Of a DNA stretch of 64,000 nucleotides, positions 27,184 through 39,100 are shown in pieces. Both the position numbers and the translations under genes were made by a program. This DNA is from Achromobacter spanius. Its GTDB lineage: Bacteria > Pseudomonadota > Gammaproteobacteria > Burkholderiales > Burkholderiaceae_B. The notes below the pieces were generated by a model. It did not search any database and was not told the DNA's origin. It saw only the letters and a list, made by a program, of their open reading frames with translations. Position 1 is the first letter of the stretch. Each line of letters begins with the position of its first letter. The stretch covers positions 1,488,001-1,552,000 of the forward strand of contig NZ_CP121261.1 in NCBI RefSeq assembly GCF_029637605.1, read 5' to 3'.

Positions 27184-30100
27184 GGACGCACCGACTTTAG
27201 TTGCTCTGCGCCTGTCGGCGGCAATTTGTTATTTTTTAACTGATCTGTTGCCAAATCATTGAATGTCTTACCTGGATAAGCCTCAACACCTGTCTGATTT
27301 CGCCCAAACCACTCACTTCTAGGGATAGCAGCCTGCTCAAGCGCGGTAGAAGTTCGCGTATTTAAAATAAGGCGAGTCCCATTTATATCAACATAATCAA
27401 CGGGAAGCTGATTCGGCTTAACTTTCCCGTCTCTCAAAGCATCGGCCAGGTCATCAACTGTCTTGATCGGTTTGCCAGCCAACTGTGAGTATAGCCTTTG
27501 CCCATCCTCACTGAAGGATCGGTCAGATTTAATTTTATTTTGAGCGAAATTTGCTTTTAATAGTGCCCCTCTCTCTGCATTGGCAAGGGCACCTGATCCT
27601 TTTGCACCCTTTATCGATCCAGCCACCGCACTCGCAGCCGCCACTAGCCTTGCAGCCGTCTCTGTACTCACACCATATCTTTTTTGCAGATCGGCGGCGA
27701 TTTCGGTATGGAGCGCCAAACTGACTGCTTCCGCATGCTGCAAAAAGTATATGGCAACATCATTCTTGAGGGCCGCAGGAAGATTCGTGCCAGTTAACTT
27801 ATCTAGTTCCTCACGATACTCCGTCACTTGCTCGACAAATTCACCATAGCGTTCCCGGCAGAGGTTCGGGTCTGCCGCACACACGGCGATCATGGTTTCT
27901 TGGTTTTCGATGCTGAGTTTTCGGTACTTCTCCTGGACTTCGTCGCAATTGCCAAGTGCTTCGCAAGTGGATGCTTCTGCTGCGAATCGCTTCAACTCAG
28001 ACAAGGTGAGGGCGTTATTGGTCAGCTCCGTGACAGCCGCGATGGTGCTAGTGGTGGCATCCACCGAAATTATTTCGGACATGCCGGCCACAACACTGGC
28101 GACCAAATTGCCTCGCGCTTCACGCTCCTCTGCGGATAGGTCGTCCCCCGCAGCCATTCCTATCAGCTTGGCAAGGACAGAACTCGCTGCAGCGCCCAAA
28201 GCACCGGCCGAACAATTGCCGCCGCTCGCCGCCGCACCAGCGCACCCCACAACTCCATGCAGAAGGGCGCGCGCAGCCTCCGAATCAGCTCCATCACCCA
28301 AGGAATCGGCGAGCTTCTTAACTCGCGACGCCCCTAAGCCCTGTAGATAATTCACTGCGGCCGCCTGGACGAAGCCACCAGCACTGCCGGTCACATTACC
28401 GGCTGCAGCCGCTGAAATCGCGCTCACGATGCGGCGGTACGAACCCGAAGGACCCCACTCACTATCCAGCTTCTCCGCAGCGGCAGCGGCCTGGGCACGC
28501 TCAGCCTGGGACAATGTCTCATCCTTGGCTCGCGCTTTTAAGGCCTCGATCTCCCGCGCCCGATTCACCAAAAACTGCCCCACCTGCCGGCCAGCTTCCC
28601 CCACGATCTCGAAGCCGGCCCGAATCTCCTTCTCGTTAAAAATCGGATCAAGGCTGTTCAACGTATCCTTGGTGTCGCGGTTCAGTCCGGCGATCACCTC
28701 GGCCGCCGTCTGCCCTGTCTGCGCCTTCTGCCCCGCCTCGTCGCGAATGACGACCGTTCCGCCGCTGATACCACTGAGCGTGGTGGAGTTGGACTGGCCG
28801 CTGGCGCCCATGACGACGGGCAAGCCCATGCTGATGCCGTTAGCGCTGGCCAGCTTCGAGTTCGGCGTCGCCTTGCTTCCGCCTGCGACCTCCCCCTTGC
28901 CGTCGGTGCCGATGTTGCTCTGGTCCTTGTCGCCGTCCTTCCCGCCGCTTTTACCGTCATCCTTGCCGCCGCCGAAGCTCACGCCCCCGCCCAACTGAAT
29001 GGATTGCCCTTCGTAGCTGGCGCGGTTTTCGACGTCGCGGCTAGTCAGGGTGCCGGTGGTCAGGACGTTCTTGCCATCGGCAACCGCCTTGTCGCTGCTG
29101 GCAATGACGCCACCCATCAGTCCGGTATTCTTCGCCACATCAATCTGGAAGCCACCGTCGCCTGCCCACAGGCCCGTCTGCTCCGTGACGCTGGCGTACT
29201 GGCTGTTGATCTTGCTGTGGCCGTAGTTGCCGCTGACCGAACTGGCGCCGTAGCACAGGGGCGGTATGCACAGGCTTACCTGCACGCCCACGCTGCGGTC
29301 GCGCGCGGCGTAGTGGCTGATGTCCTGCAGGCTTTCGACAACAAGGTTGCCGCCTACCGTCGCCATAATCCGGTCGGCGCTGGCTTGCGCGCCGCGCAAG
29401 ACCGTGTCGCCGCCGGAGTTCATGGTCAGGTTGCCGCCGGCCTGGACATGGGTGTTGTTCCACTTCGTATCCCGGCCATCGCCTTTGTTCTTGCTACCGC
29501 CTGCCGCCAGGTTGATGCTGACGCCGTTCTGGGTTCCACCGATCGAAAAACCCACCCCGACACTGGCGTTGCTGCTCTTGCCGTCAGTCTTCTGGCTGGC
29601 GGTATTCTGCTGGGCGGTAAGTAGGATGTCGCCCTGTGCGTTCAGCAGGATGTTGCGGCCCGCGGCCAGGTCGGAGCCCGCCACGACGATGTTGGATTGA
29701 TCTGCCTTGCCCGCCGCGATGATCGTCAGGTCGCGGCCGGCCGCGATGGCCGCGCCGCTTGCTGTGCTGCTTTGCCCACTGCGGGTCTGGCTGGCGCTGC
29801 TGGCGCCGACATCGACGTTGATGTTGATGCCGCCGACCTTCGAGGGATCTTTAGCCACCGCATCGTAGGCGTTCTTGGCAGCCAGCCCCGCCGCGACCGC
29901 AGCGATTGCCTGCAGGCGGCCATTGTTGGTCTCTTGCGCCGCCTCGCGCATGCGGTTGGTGCTTTGCACGGCGCTGACAACAGGATTGCTGGCGCTGACG
30001 GTGACGCCGACCTGGCTGGTCTCCTGAAACTGGCGATACACGCTGGTGTCGAAGCTGCCGTCGATCGTGACCGCCTGCCCGCCCATCAGGACGTCTCGGC

Positions 30101-33100
30101 CCGCGCGGATGCCGCTACCGCGCACAAGCACATCTTCCTTGGCGACAATAGAAACGTCGCCCAGATGGCTGGTGACGGTGCTGCCAGCCGCGCTTGGCGT
30201 GCTGCTGCGCTCATCCAGGCTGCCGCTGCTGCTGCGAACTCCAACACTGAAGCCGCTGCCTTCGCGCCCCAGATCGCCCACCGTCTTGTTGCTGTAGCTT
30301 CTGCCTTGATCGCGCGTCGCGTTGCCCGTATCGACGGTGATCGATCCGCGATTGGCCAAGAGGCCCACGTTGTCGATGGCGTCGATAGCCGAGCCGGCGA
30401 TACGGATATCGCCATCGCGGCTGTTCAGGTGGACGCTATTGCCAGTGATAAGCGAGGACGTCTGCCCCGTGCCCGAGGACAGCTCATTGGACTTCGCCGA
30501 TTCGCCGCCGTAGGGGAACATCTTGACCCCACTGGAGTTCGGGCCGCCATCGATTGCCCGTCCGATGTCGCCCAGGCTCATGCCGCCCAACTCGAAGCTG
30601 GTGCTCTTGCTCGACTCCTCGCTGGTCTTGGTCTGACGGTTGTCGGAGCCGACAACGGAGATACTGCGCTGGGCGTCCAGCACGACACCGCCCTGGGCGC
30701 GCAGGCTGGACCCGGAAATCAGGACGTCGCCATCCCGTGCACGGCCCGAGGCATCGCGCGAGCCGTTGCCGGTGGCACGGATCATGACATCGCCCACGGC
30801 GCTAAGCGACGAGCCACTGCTGACCAGGCTAGACGAATCGAACGAGCCGCTGCTCTTGCTGCCGCTGTGCGAGAACGACACACCGGGCATTGTGGCCCCG
30901 CTGTGGGCAAGCTCTTGCGCCTTGGCTTTGGTGGTGCTGGCAGTGGCCAGGTTTTTGAAGGTATCCATCAGCGTGCTGACGGCGGACACGCCAAAGCTGC
31001 TTTCCTTCAGCGAGTATTCGCTGTGGGTGTTTTCGACGTCGCGGCCCGCCACGATGGCGACGTTCTGGGCCTGGATATCGATGTTGCCCGTATTGCCGGC
31101 GGTATCGCCCGAGGCCTTGCCCGCGACCACATCGCTGCCCGCGATCAGTACGTTTCGTCCCGCCGTCATGATGACGTCGCCGCCCGTGGTACCCAGAAGA
31201 CTACGTGCGTCGCTCTGCGTCATGCCATCGACGGTCTGCAGCGATCGAGCATCGCTGCTTTTGTACGAGATCCCCAGACCTCTGGCGGAAATGCCGCTTT
31301 TCTTCACGCGCTTGTAATTGCTTTCCGCGTAAGTGTTCGTGCCGGCCGTCACCGACAAGTCGCGGCCGGCATCGACGATAAGATCTCCGCTGGCAAGGGC
31401 CTGCGACGCATTCAGCGAAACGTCCCGGCCAGCCTGAAATACGACCTTATCGCCAGTGAAAGTCGAACCCTTGGCCTGCTCCCAATCCGTCGAATTGATG
31501 ATGTGCGTGGTCTTCGACGACAAGAAACCGCGCTTTTTATAGTGAAGTTCGTCGTACGCCGAACCGGACTCCACGCCGGCCGTCAGATTGATGTCGCGAC
31601 CGGCGCCCACGGCCAACTTTTTGTCGGCGGTGACATCAGCCGCACGCGCGTTCACGTCTTGCCCCGCGATCAGCGTCAGGTTGCCGCCTGCGGCAATCGA
31701 CGAACCGATCTCTTTGCTGGTGCTCAGGTCGTGGCGGTTTTTCTTGTTGATGACGATCGACTCGTCGTGGCGTTCCGTCAGGGTGGCCAGATTGATGTCG
31801 CGGCCGGCTTGCAACCCGGCGTTGCGCTCGGCGTTGACTTGCGCGGCGGTCAGGTTGATGTCGCGACCGGCTCGCATGTTCAGGTCACCCGCGTCCACGC
31901 GGGCCACGCCCGTGACGTGCGAACCCCAGGTGCTGCCGAAGTTCTCGGACGCCGCCGTCGAGGTCAAGGCGATGTCGCGCCCCGCCTTCAGCGTGACGGC
32001 ATCACCCAAGATCCGCGAGGCGAGGTTGGTCAGGTTGGTGCGCGCGGAAAGATCCACGGTGGCGCCCTGGACCAGGCCGCCGGCCTGGTTGACGATGTTG
32101 GACGCGCTCATGACGGTGGCATGGCGCGCGCCGATCGTGCCGCTGTTGTCGATATTGCCATCGGCGACGAGCTTGACGTCGCGCCCGGCCATCAAGGTGC
32201 CGTCGCCTTTCAAGTCGTTCTTGCGGACCAGCAGGTAGACCTTGGGCACCAGCACCGTCTCGGCACTGCCGTCGGGCAGGGTGACCGTCTGCGCCACCAG
32301 CCAGACCAGATCGGTCTTGAGCTGGCGTTGTTGCGCGTCGGTCAACGCCACGCCCACCTGCACGTTGTGGTCTCGAGCGAATTGCGCGCCCGCGGCCAGC
32401 AAGGCCTTGTACTGGCTGTCGTTGTCGCCAAAGCGTTCCAGGAAGCGCTGGCCGGTGGTGGCCAGGATCTGGTCGGATACGAGTTTTTGCTCGTAGAAGC
32501 CGTCACCCAAACGCTTGGGTTGACCCGATGGCGTCAGGAACCTGGCGCCCTTGGGCACCAGGGTGTCCCAACCTGCCAGCCGCGCGCTGGACAGCGTCTT
32601 GCCGCCTTGCACGTCGTGGCCGGCGATGGTGCTGCCGCTGCCCAGGGCAGCGCCATGTACCGAAGAGGCCGCTGGGGCGTCCAGCCGTTGCGCGTCCCCG
32701 CCGGAGCCGGCGCCCACAGCGGGGCCTGCCGCCGCTTGCGGCGTGACGGTGCCGGCGCTGATGGCGGCTTGGACCAGGCTTGCGTCGGCGGGTTGGTCGA
32801 CGCGCGGGCCGGTGAGCCCGCCGCCCGCGCCTGCTCCACCTGCGATGGAGGTATCCGGCAGCGCGCCCGGCTGGCGCAACAGCTCGAACAGATAGTCGCT
32901 GGACACGGTCGGCCGTTGGCCGATGAAGCGCGGGTCGGTCGCAACGAGGTAAGGCGCGTCGGGCCGCTGGTTTACCGCAAAAAGCTGGCTGTCTGGAATG
33001 CTGGCCGGGTTGGAGACGGTGCGCACGACCGTGCCGCCGGGCAGGTCCAGGCTGGCGACCAACACGGGGCCCGGTGTGCCGACACCGGTGGGGCCGGGCG

Positions 33101-36100
33101 CCGATCCGCCTAGCGTGACGTTGGTGTATCCGCCCGAGGTCCCGACGGGCAGTTCAATGCCCTGCGCCGCCAGCTTGGCGGTGTACGGAACCGAGGTTTC
33201 ATAGCGATAACTGGAGCGCGGCTGCGAAAGCGTGGCCCTGCCCTCGCGCGTGATGGTGCGCTGACCGCTGGCGCCAACGTTATGGATGGCCGGGCCCGCC
33301 ACACTCAGCGCGCCGCCGGCGGCGATCTGGCTTTTGTCGTTAGTGACCGTGCCAGCCAGCGTCATGGCGCCGCCCGACAGGATCTTGCCCGGGTCCGACG
33401 ACAGCGTGCGGGTCTCGGTGACCGTTTCGTTGACCTGGTAATAGGTCAGCGAGCCGACCAGGCGGTTGTTGAAATCAGCGTTGAATTCGCGAATGCGGGC
33501 GTTCAGTTCCAGGTGCGGTGTTTTGTACGCGGCATAGGCCGCTTCATAGGCTTTGCGGCGCGCGGCTTCCGCCACGCAGGCCGGGCGGTTGCCAATGCAC
33601 GGGGATGCAGGAGGAACCCAAATCGGAAGCGTGCCCGTGGGCGGGGTAACGCCGAAGACGGCCCATATGCGGGCGTCCGAGGCATAGAGGAATTTTTCCG
33701 GCTCGTCCCAGCAGGGACCGCCCGCGTCTCCGCCGCTACAACCGCTATTGGCGGGGGTATAAGTCGGGGCTATAGGCGAACTCACGCGCGCCTTGCGCTT
33801 TCCGCCCGGCGTGTAGTCGAACGGCGGGCCATACCGCGCCTGCGGATATTTGGCCGACGGCAGCAGGAACATGCGTTCGGGGTCGTCGTTTAGCCACGCC
33901 GGGTCCTTGCTGCACATCGGCGTGACTTCGTCGCACAGCCAGTTTGTCTCGGCGTCGTACATATCCGTGCTGCCGGCCGGGGTGAAGTACACCTTGGCCT
34001 GGGACGACACCTGCACGGTCTGGCTGGCGTAGTTGGCGTTATGGTTGTGCAGCGACGCCGCCGAGATACGGGCGTTGCCCGCCGCTTCGATGGTGGCGCC
34101 GGAGTTCAACAGAGACGCCGCCTGACCCACGGCATTGCCGCCGGCATCCAGCTCCCCGCCGATGGCGAGGTCTGCCCCGGCATAGATCAGCGCTTGCGCG
34201 CGATTCACCAGCGTAGCCACGCCCAAATCCATGGCGCCCCGAGACGCGATGACGGCACCGCCACCCGTACCGGCGCGGTTCACCAGCGTATGGGCCAGGA
34301 TCGCGACCTTGTCGCCGTAGATGCGGGCCAGATTATCCACGCTGCCCGCGTTGATGCGCGTGACCGCGCCATCGATCAGGCCGGCGTTGATCAGGCCGTG
34401 CGCGACGGTGATGGTATTGGCGCCGCCCGCCAGAAGCTGACCGGTGGCGTGGTTGGTGAGCGAGTTCGCCTTGATGTTCAGGTCGCGCCCGGCGCTGATG
34501 GTTGCGCTGTTGTCCAGCGCGCCACCCACGGACAGGTTCATGTCGCGGCCACTGGACAGGTCGCCCGGCTGGTTCAGCGCGCCCGCATAGTGAAAGCTCA
34601 GGTCGCCCGCGGATTGCAGCGCGCCCAAGCCATGCAGCACGTGCGCGATGACTGTGAGGCTGTTGCCGCCCAGCAGCTTGCCCTGGCCGTTCTTCAGCGT
34701 ATCCGCCACGATGTGGGCGTTGCCTTGGGCGGCTACCTCGCCGCCCTGGTTGTCGAGTTCGCGGGTGGTCAGGGTCAGGTTGTGGCCCGCCTGGATGGAG
34801 CCGCCCTGGTTGTTGACGCGGTCCGCCACGATGGTGACCACTTTGCCCAACACGCCCTGGGGTGCCGACTTTGCTGCCCCCAGCGTCGCGCTGTTGTCCA
34901 GCGTGGCCGAGGTCAGCGTCAAGGCGTTATCGGCCTGGATCAAGCCACTGTGGTTATCCACCGCGCCGCTGGCGTTGATGACAAGATTGCCGCCCGCCAG
35001 CGTGCCCGCGCGGTTGATGACCGTTGCGGCATCGACTCGCATGTCACCCGCCGCGGCGATCAGCCCTTCGGCGTTGTTGAGTTCGCCGCTTAGAGCCAGA
35101 CGGGCGTCGCCCGTCGAGGTGAGTTTGCCTGCCTGATTGCGCAGATTGGCGGCCGAGATGTCCAAGCCGCCGCCTTGTACGACGGCGTGGCGTGTGTCGA
35201 TGTCGCCTGGCGTGCCTAGCTTGACGTTGCCCACGGCCGAGAGCGTGCCGTGCGTCAGGTCCAGGCCGCCAGCGGTAAGGCTCAGGTCCTTGCCCGCAAG
35301 GCTGGTGCCGGGGTGGACGATGGTGCCGGCCGCAAGCGTCAGGCTGCCCGGCTGCTTGAGCGCGCCGTCACCATCCACGCCTGCCACGAGACGGCCGGCG
35401 TTGCTCAGCAACCCCGGCGTGGTGGCGAGCAGATCGCCTCCCGCCAGGACCGAACCCGGGTTCAGCAAGGTCTTGCCCGCGCGCACGCTAGCGTCTTCCT
35501 GGGCGGAAACCACGCCAGCGTTGGCCAGCGCACCACCCGCCTGCAAATCCAGGCCTCGGTTTGATTGAAGACGGCCCTCGGCCGCGACGGCCAGGTCACC
35601 CGCCGCGCGAGCCGTCAGGTCGCCCGCCTGGGTGGCGGCGATGCCGCCGAGCGTGGCATCGGTGCCTGCACGCAACGCCATGCCCTGGCCCGCTGCCAGC
35701 GAACCCTGCGTGCGCAGTGCCGCGCCGGCCTTGGCCGTCAGCGTGCCGCTGGCCTGCACGGTTGATGCCGCGCCCAATGCCAGGTCGCCCCGCTGCGAGG
35801 TCAACGTCAGGTTGCCGTTCAGCGCGGCAACCGTGCCGTCCACCGTCAAGTCGGTGCCAGCGATCAGCGCTTGCGACTGCCCGGCCAACAGGCGACCTGC
35901 GGCAAGCAAGGCGCCTTGCGCGGTGGCGGCAAGCGTGCCGCCTGCTTGCGCAAGACCGGTTGCCGCAACGCTCAGGTCGCGTCCGGTCAAGGTCAGGTTG
36001 GCGTCGGATGCGGCGGTGCCGTTTATGCGCAAGTCACGCGCGGCGGCCAATGCCATATCGGCCACCGAACTCAGGGCACCCGTGGCGTTCAGGTCGCGAC

Positions 36101-39100
36101 CGGCACGCGCGGTCAGTGTGCCCGCGGCCTGGACCTGTGCACCTTGCTTGACGGTCAAATCGTGTTGCGCCGTGATCAGTGCATCGCCTGCCGCGCGCTC
36201 GCCCAACGCTGCCACCACGCCGCCCAATCGGGCGCTTGCGCCCGCAGCCAGCGTGAGGCCGCCGCCCGCAGCAATGGCGCCGTCGGAATCCAGGTCCGCG
36301 CCCGCGCTTGCAGCGAGGTTGTCAGAGGCTTGCATCCGGCCGGCGGCGCCCACTTGCAGATTGGCGCCGGCGTCGGCTTGCAAGCTACCCGCCAGGGCGG
36401 TCGCGATGCCGTCGATGTTGATGTCGCGGGTCGCCTTCAAGGCGATGGGTGAGCCGGCGGTGACGATGCCCGTATCCGTGATGGACAGATCGCGGCCGGC
36501 CTGCGCGTGTAGCGTGCCGCCCGAGGCGGCACTGGCGCTCCTGGCGCTCTGAGTGCCCGCTCCCTGAGTGCCCGCGCTCTGAGTATCCGCTCCTTGAGTG
36601 CCCGCTCCCCGAGTGCCCGCGCCCTCTGCGGTGCCGGCCGTGCCGGCGATGCGCAGGTCTTGGCCGGCGCTCATCAGCAACTTGCCGCTGCCTTGGGCCA
36701 GCGCATTTTCAGCCACCGCCAGATTTCTGCCGGCATCGATTGCGAGCGCTCCGTTGGCGACTGTCTTACCAGTCAGTTCAGCGTCCTTGCCCGCCGTCAG
36801 CACGATGTCCGTTTCGCTGGAAACACTGCCCGCTGCAAGCAGCTTGCCGCCCGCCCGTGCATCCAGTTTTCCCCCGGCTTGCAGCGCGCTTGCGCCGCCC
36901 AGCGTCATGTCACCGCCACTGCTGGCGACAAGTGCGTCCTTGTCGGCCAGCACGGTGCCCTCGACCGTCAGGTCGTTTTGCACCTGCACCTGCGCCGATT
37001 GTCCGGCAACAAGCATGCCGGCAAGCGTTGCGGTGTCCGCGTTGACAGCAATCGCGCCGTCGGCCTGCAGGCGCGAGTCCGCCCGCGCCGTCAATACGCC
37101 GCCCACGTTTGCACTGAGTGCTCCCGTCGCCAGCGTCTGCCCGGCCACCGTCATGTTGGCGGCCGCATCCAGGACCAGATCGGCAAGGGACGACATCGTG
37201 CCCGCCGCCATCAGCGATGCGCCCGCGCGCGCCAGCAAGGCGCCGCCCGCAAAGGCCTGGCTGTCAGACGACAGCGTCAGGTCTTGTCCGGCAATCAACT
37301 GCAACGGCCCCTTGGCCGATGCCGCCGTGCCCGTCATGGCCAGCGCGCCGCCAGCCTGGATGGACGTGCCCCGGTCGCCGCGCACGGCGCCCGCGACCGT
37401 TGCGTCGCCCAAAGCGTGGATTTGCGTCTTCTTGGACGCCTCCAACTGCCCGGCCGCACCGACCCTGATGTTGTTGCCCGCGTTGAGATTCAGCGAGCCA
37501 TCCACGCCCACCTTGCCGGTAACTCCGGCATCGCGCTCAGCGCGCAGTAGCGCATCGCCTTTGGATACCAGCACGCCGTGGACCGCAAGATCGCGCCCCG
37601 ACTGCCCCTGGACGTTCATCCCTTGCAACTGGCTGCCCACGCCCAGCAGCAGATCGTTGCCGCTCTTCAGGTCCAGCGTGCCACCTTCGGCCAGCGCGTT
37701 GCCCTCCACGCGCAGGTCGCGCACGGCAGCCAGCGCCATGCCGCGCTCGGACAAGGCCGTGCCTGCAATGGTCAGGTCCTGGCCCGCGTTCAGCGCCATC
37801 GCGCCGTCGGACTGCAGATGCGAACCGCTTGCCGTGGTCAAGGACTGACCCGCTTGCACGTCCAGCGCGCCTGCGGCGTAAAGCTGGTTGCTGATGCTGG
37901 CATTGCGCGCGGCCTGCAACGTCAATGCCTTCAACGAGCTGACCGTACCCGCCACGTGCAGGTCGCCATCGGTCTTGGCCCGCAGGGGTCCTGCTGCCGC
38001 CATGCGCGCCAAGGCGCCCACGGACAGGTCACCGCCCGCGCTCAGGTCCAGTCCGCCAACGCTGGCGGTCAGTGCGCCGTCCACCGTCAACGCACCCACC
38101 GCGGCCAGCGTCATATCGCCATTGCCGCGCCACGCGCCGGACAAGCGCATAGCGTTACCGGCTGCTGCCCGCGACGCGCCTTCTGCTTCCCACTGCGCCG
38201 CCTTGCTCATGTTGAGATCGCGCGCGGCAACGAGAGACACGTCGCCGCTTGCCAGCGCGGTGCTGTCAACGCGCGCATCACGGCCCGCGGCCAGTTCGAT
38301 ACCGCCGCGTGACCCCATCGTGCCTGCCGCGTAGAGATCGCTGCCCGCCGTTGCCGAGATGCCCTCGCCTTGCGTACGGCTGGACTCGCCCAGCCGCAGC
38401 GCCTTGCCCGCGTTCAGCGCCAGTGCGCCGTCATAGGCCCGCGCGGCGCCATCTATGCGCAGGTCGTCGCCGGCGTCCAGCGTGATGCCTGCGTTGGCTT
38501 GCGCCTCGCCCGCCAAGAACAAGTCTTGGCCGGCCTGTAGCGTCATCGTGGCTTCTGATTGCAGGTGCGCCTCGGCGCTCGCCACGATTTTTCCGAACGC
38601 CTTGAGCGACAGCGGGCCGCTCGCCAACAGCTTGCCGTCCACTATGGCGTCATGTGCAGCTTGTGCCGTCAGCCCCGCCAACGACGACACCGTTCCCGCC
38701 GCGTTCAGCGCGCCCCCGGTGCGTAACGCCAGCGGCCCGGCCGCCTGCACACGGCCGCGGGCGCCGATGGACAGGTCACTGCCCGAACCCAGGTTCAAGG
38801 CCCCCCGCACCGCTTCAGCCGCACCGGTGATGTCCAGCTTGCTGGCCGCATTCACCTGTGCGCCAAGATTGCTGCGCAAGCTGCCCGCCAGCGTGATATC
38901 GCTGTCGCTCGACAAGGCCGCGCTGCCGGTCGCCTCGAAGGTGCCGGTGACATAGGCCGCATCCGCCGCCCGCAGCGTCAAGTCCCCATCGGCGCCAAGC
39001 TTGCCGCCCAGCATCGCGCGATTGCCCGCTGTCAGCACCGCCGCGCCCACAGCGGATACTTCGCCGCTGGTGTAAAGGTCACGCGACGCAGCAACGGCAA

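Noticed and set aside
29697..33113. Plus-strand open frame of 1138 codons inside the exoprotein gene
   Set aside because: It is exactly antisense to the haemagglutinin repeats, rich in His/Arg/Val with no domain, and explained by the GC-rich repetitive codon pattern of the real gene.
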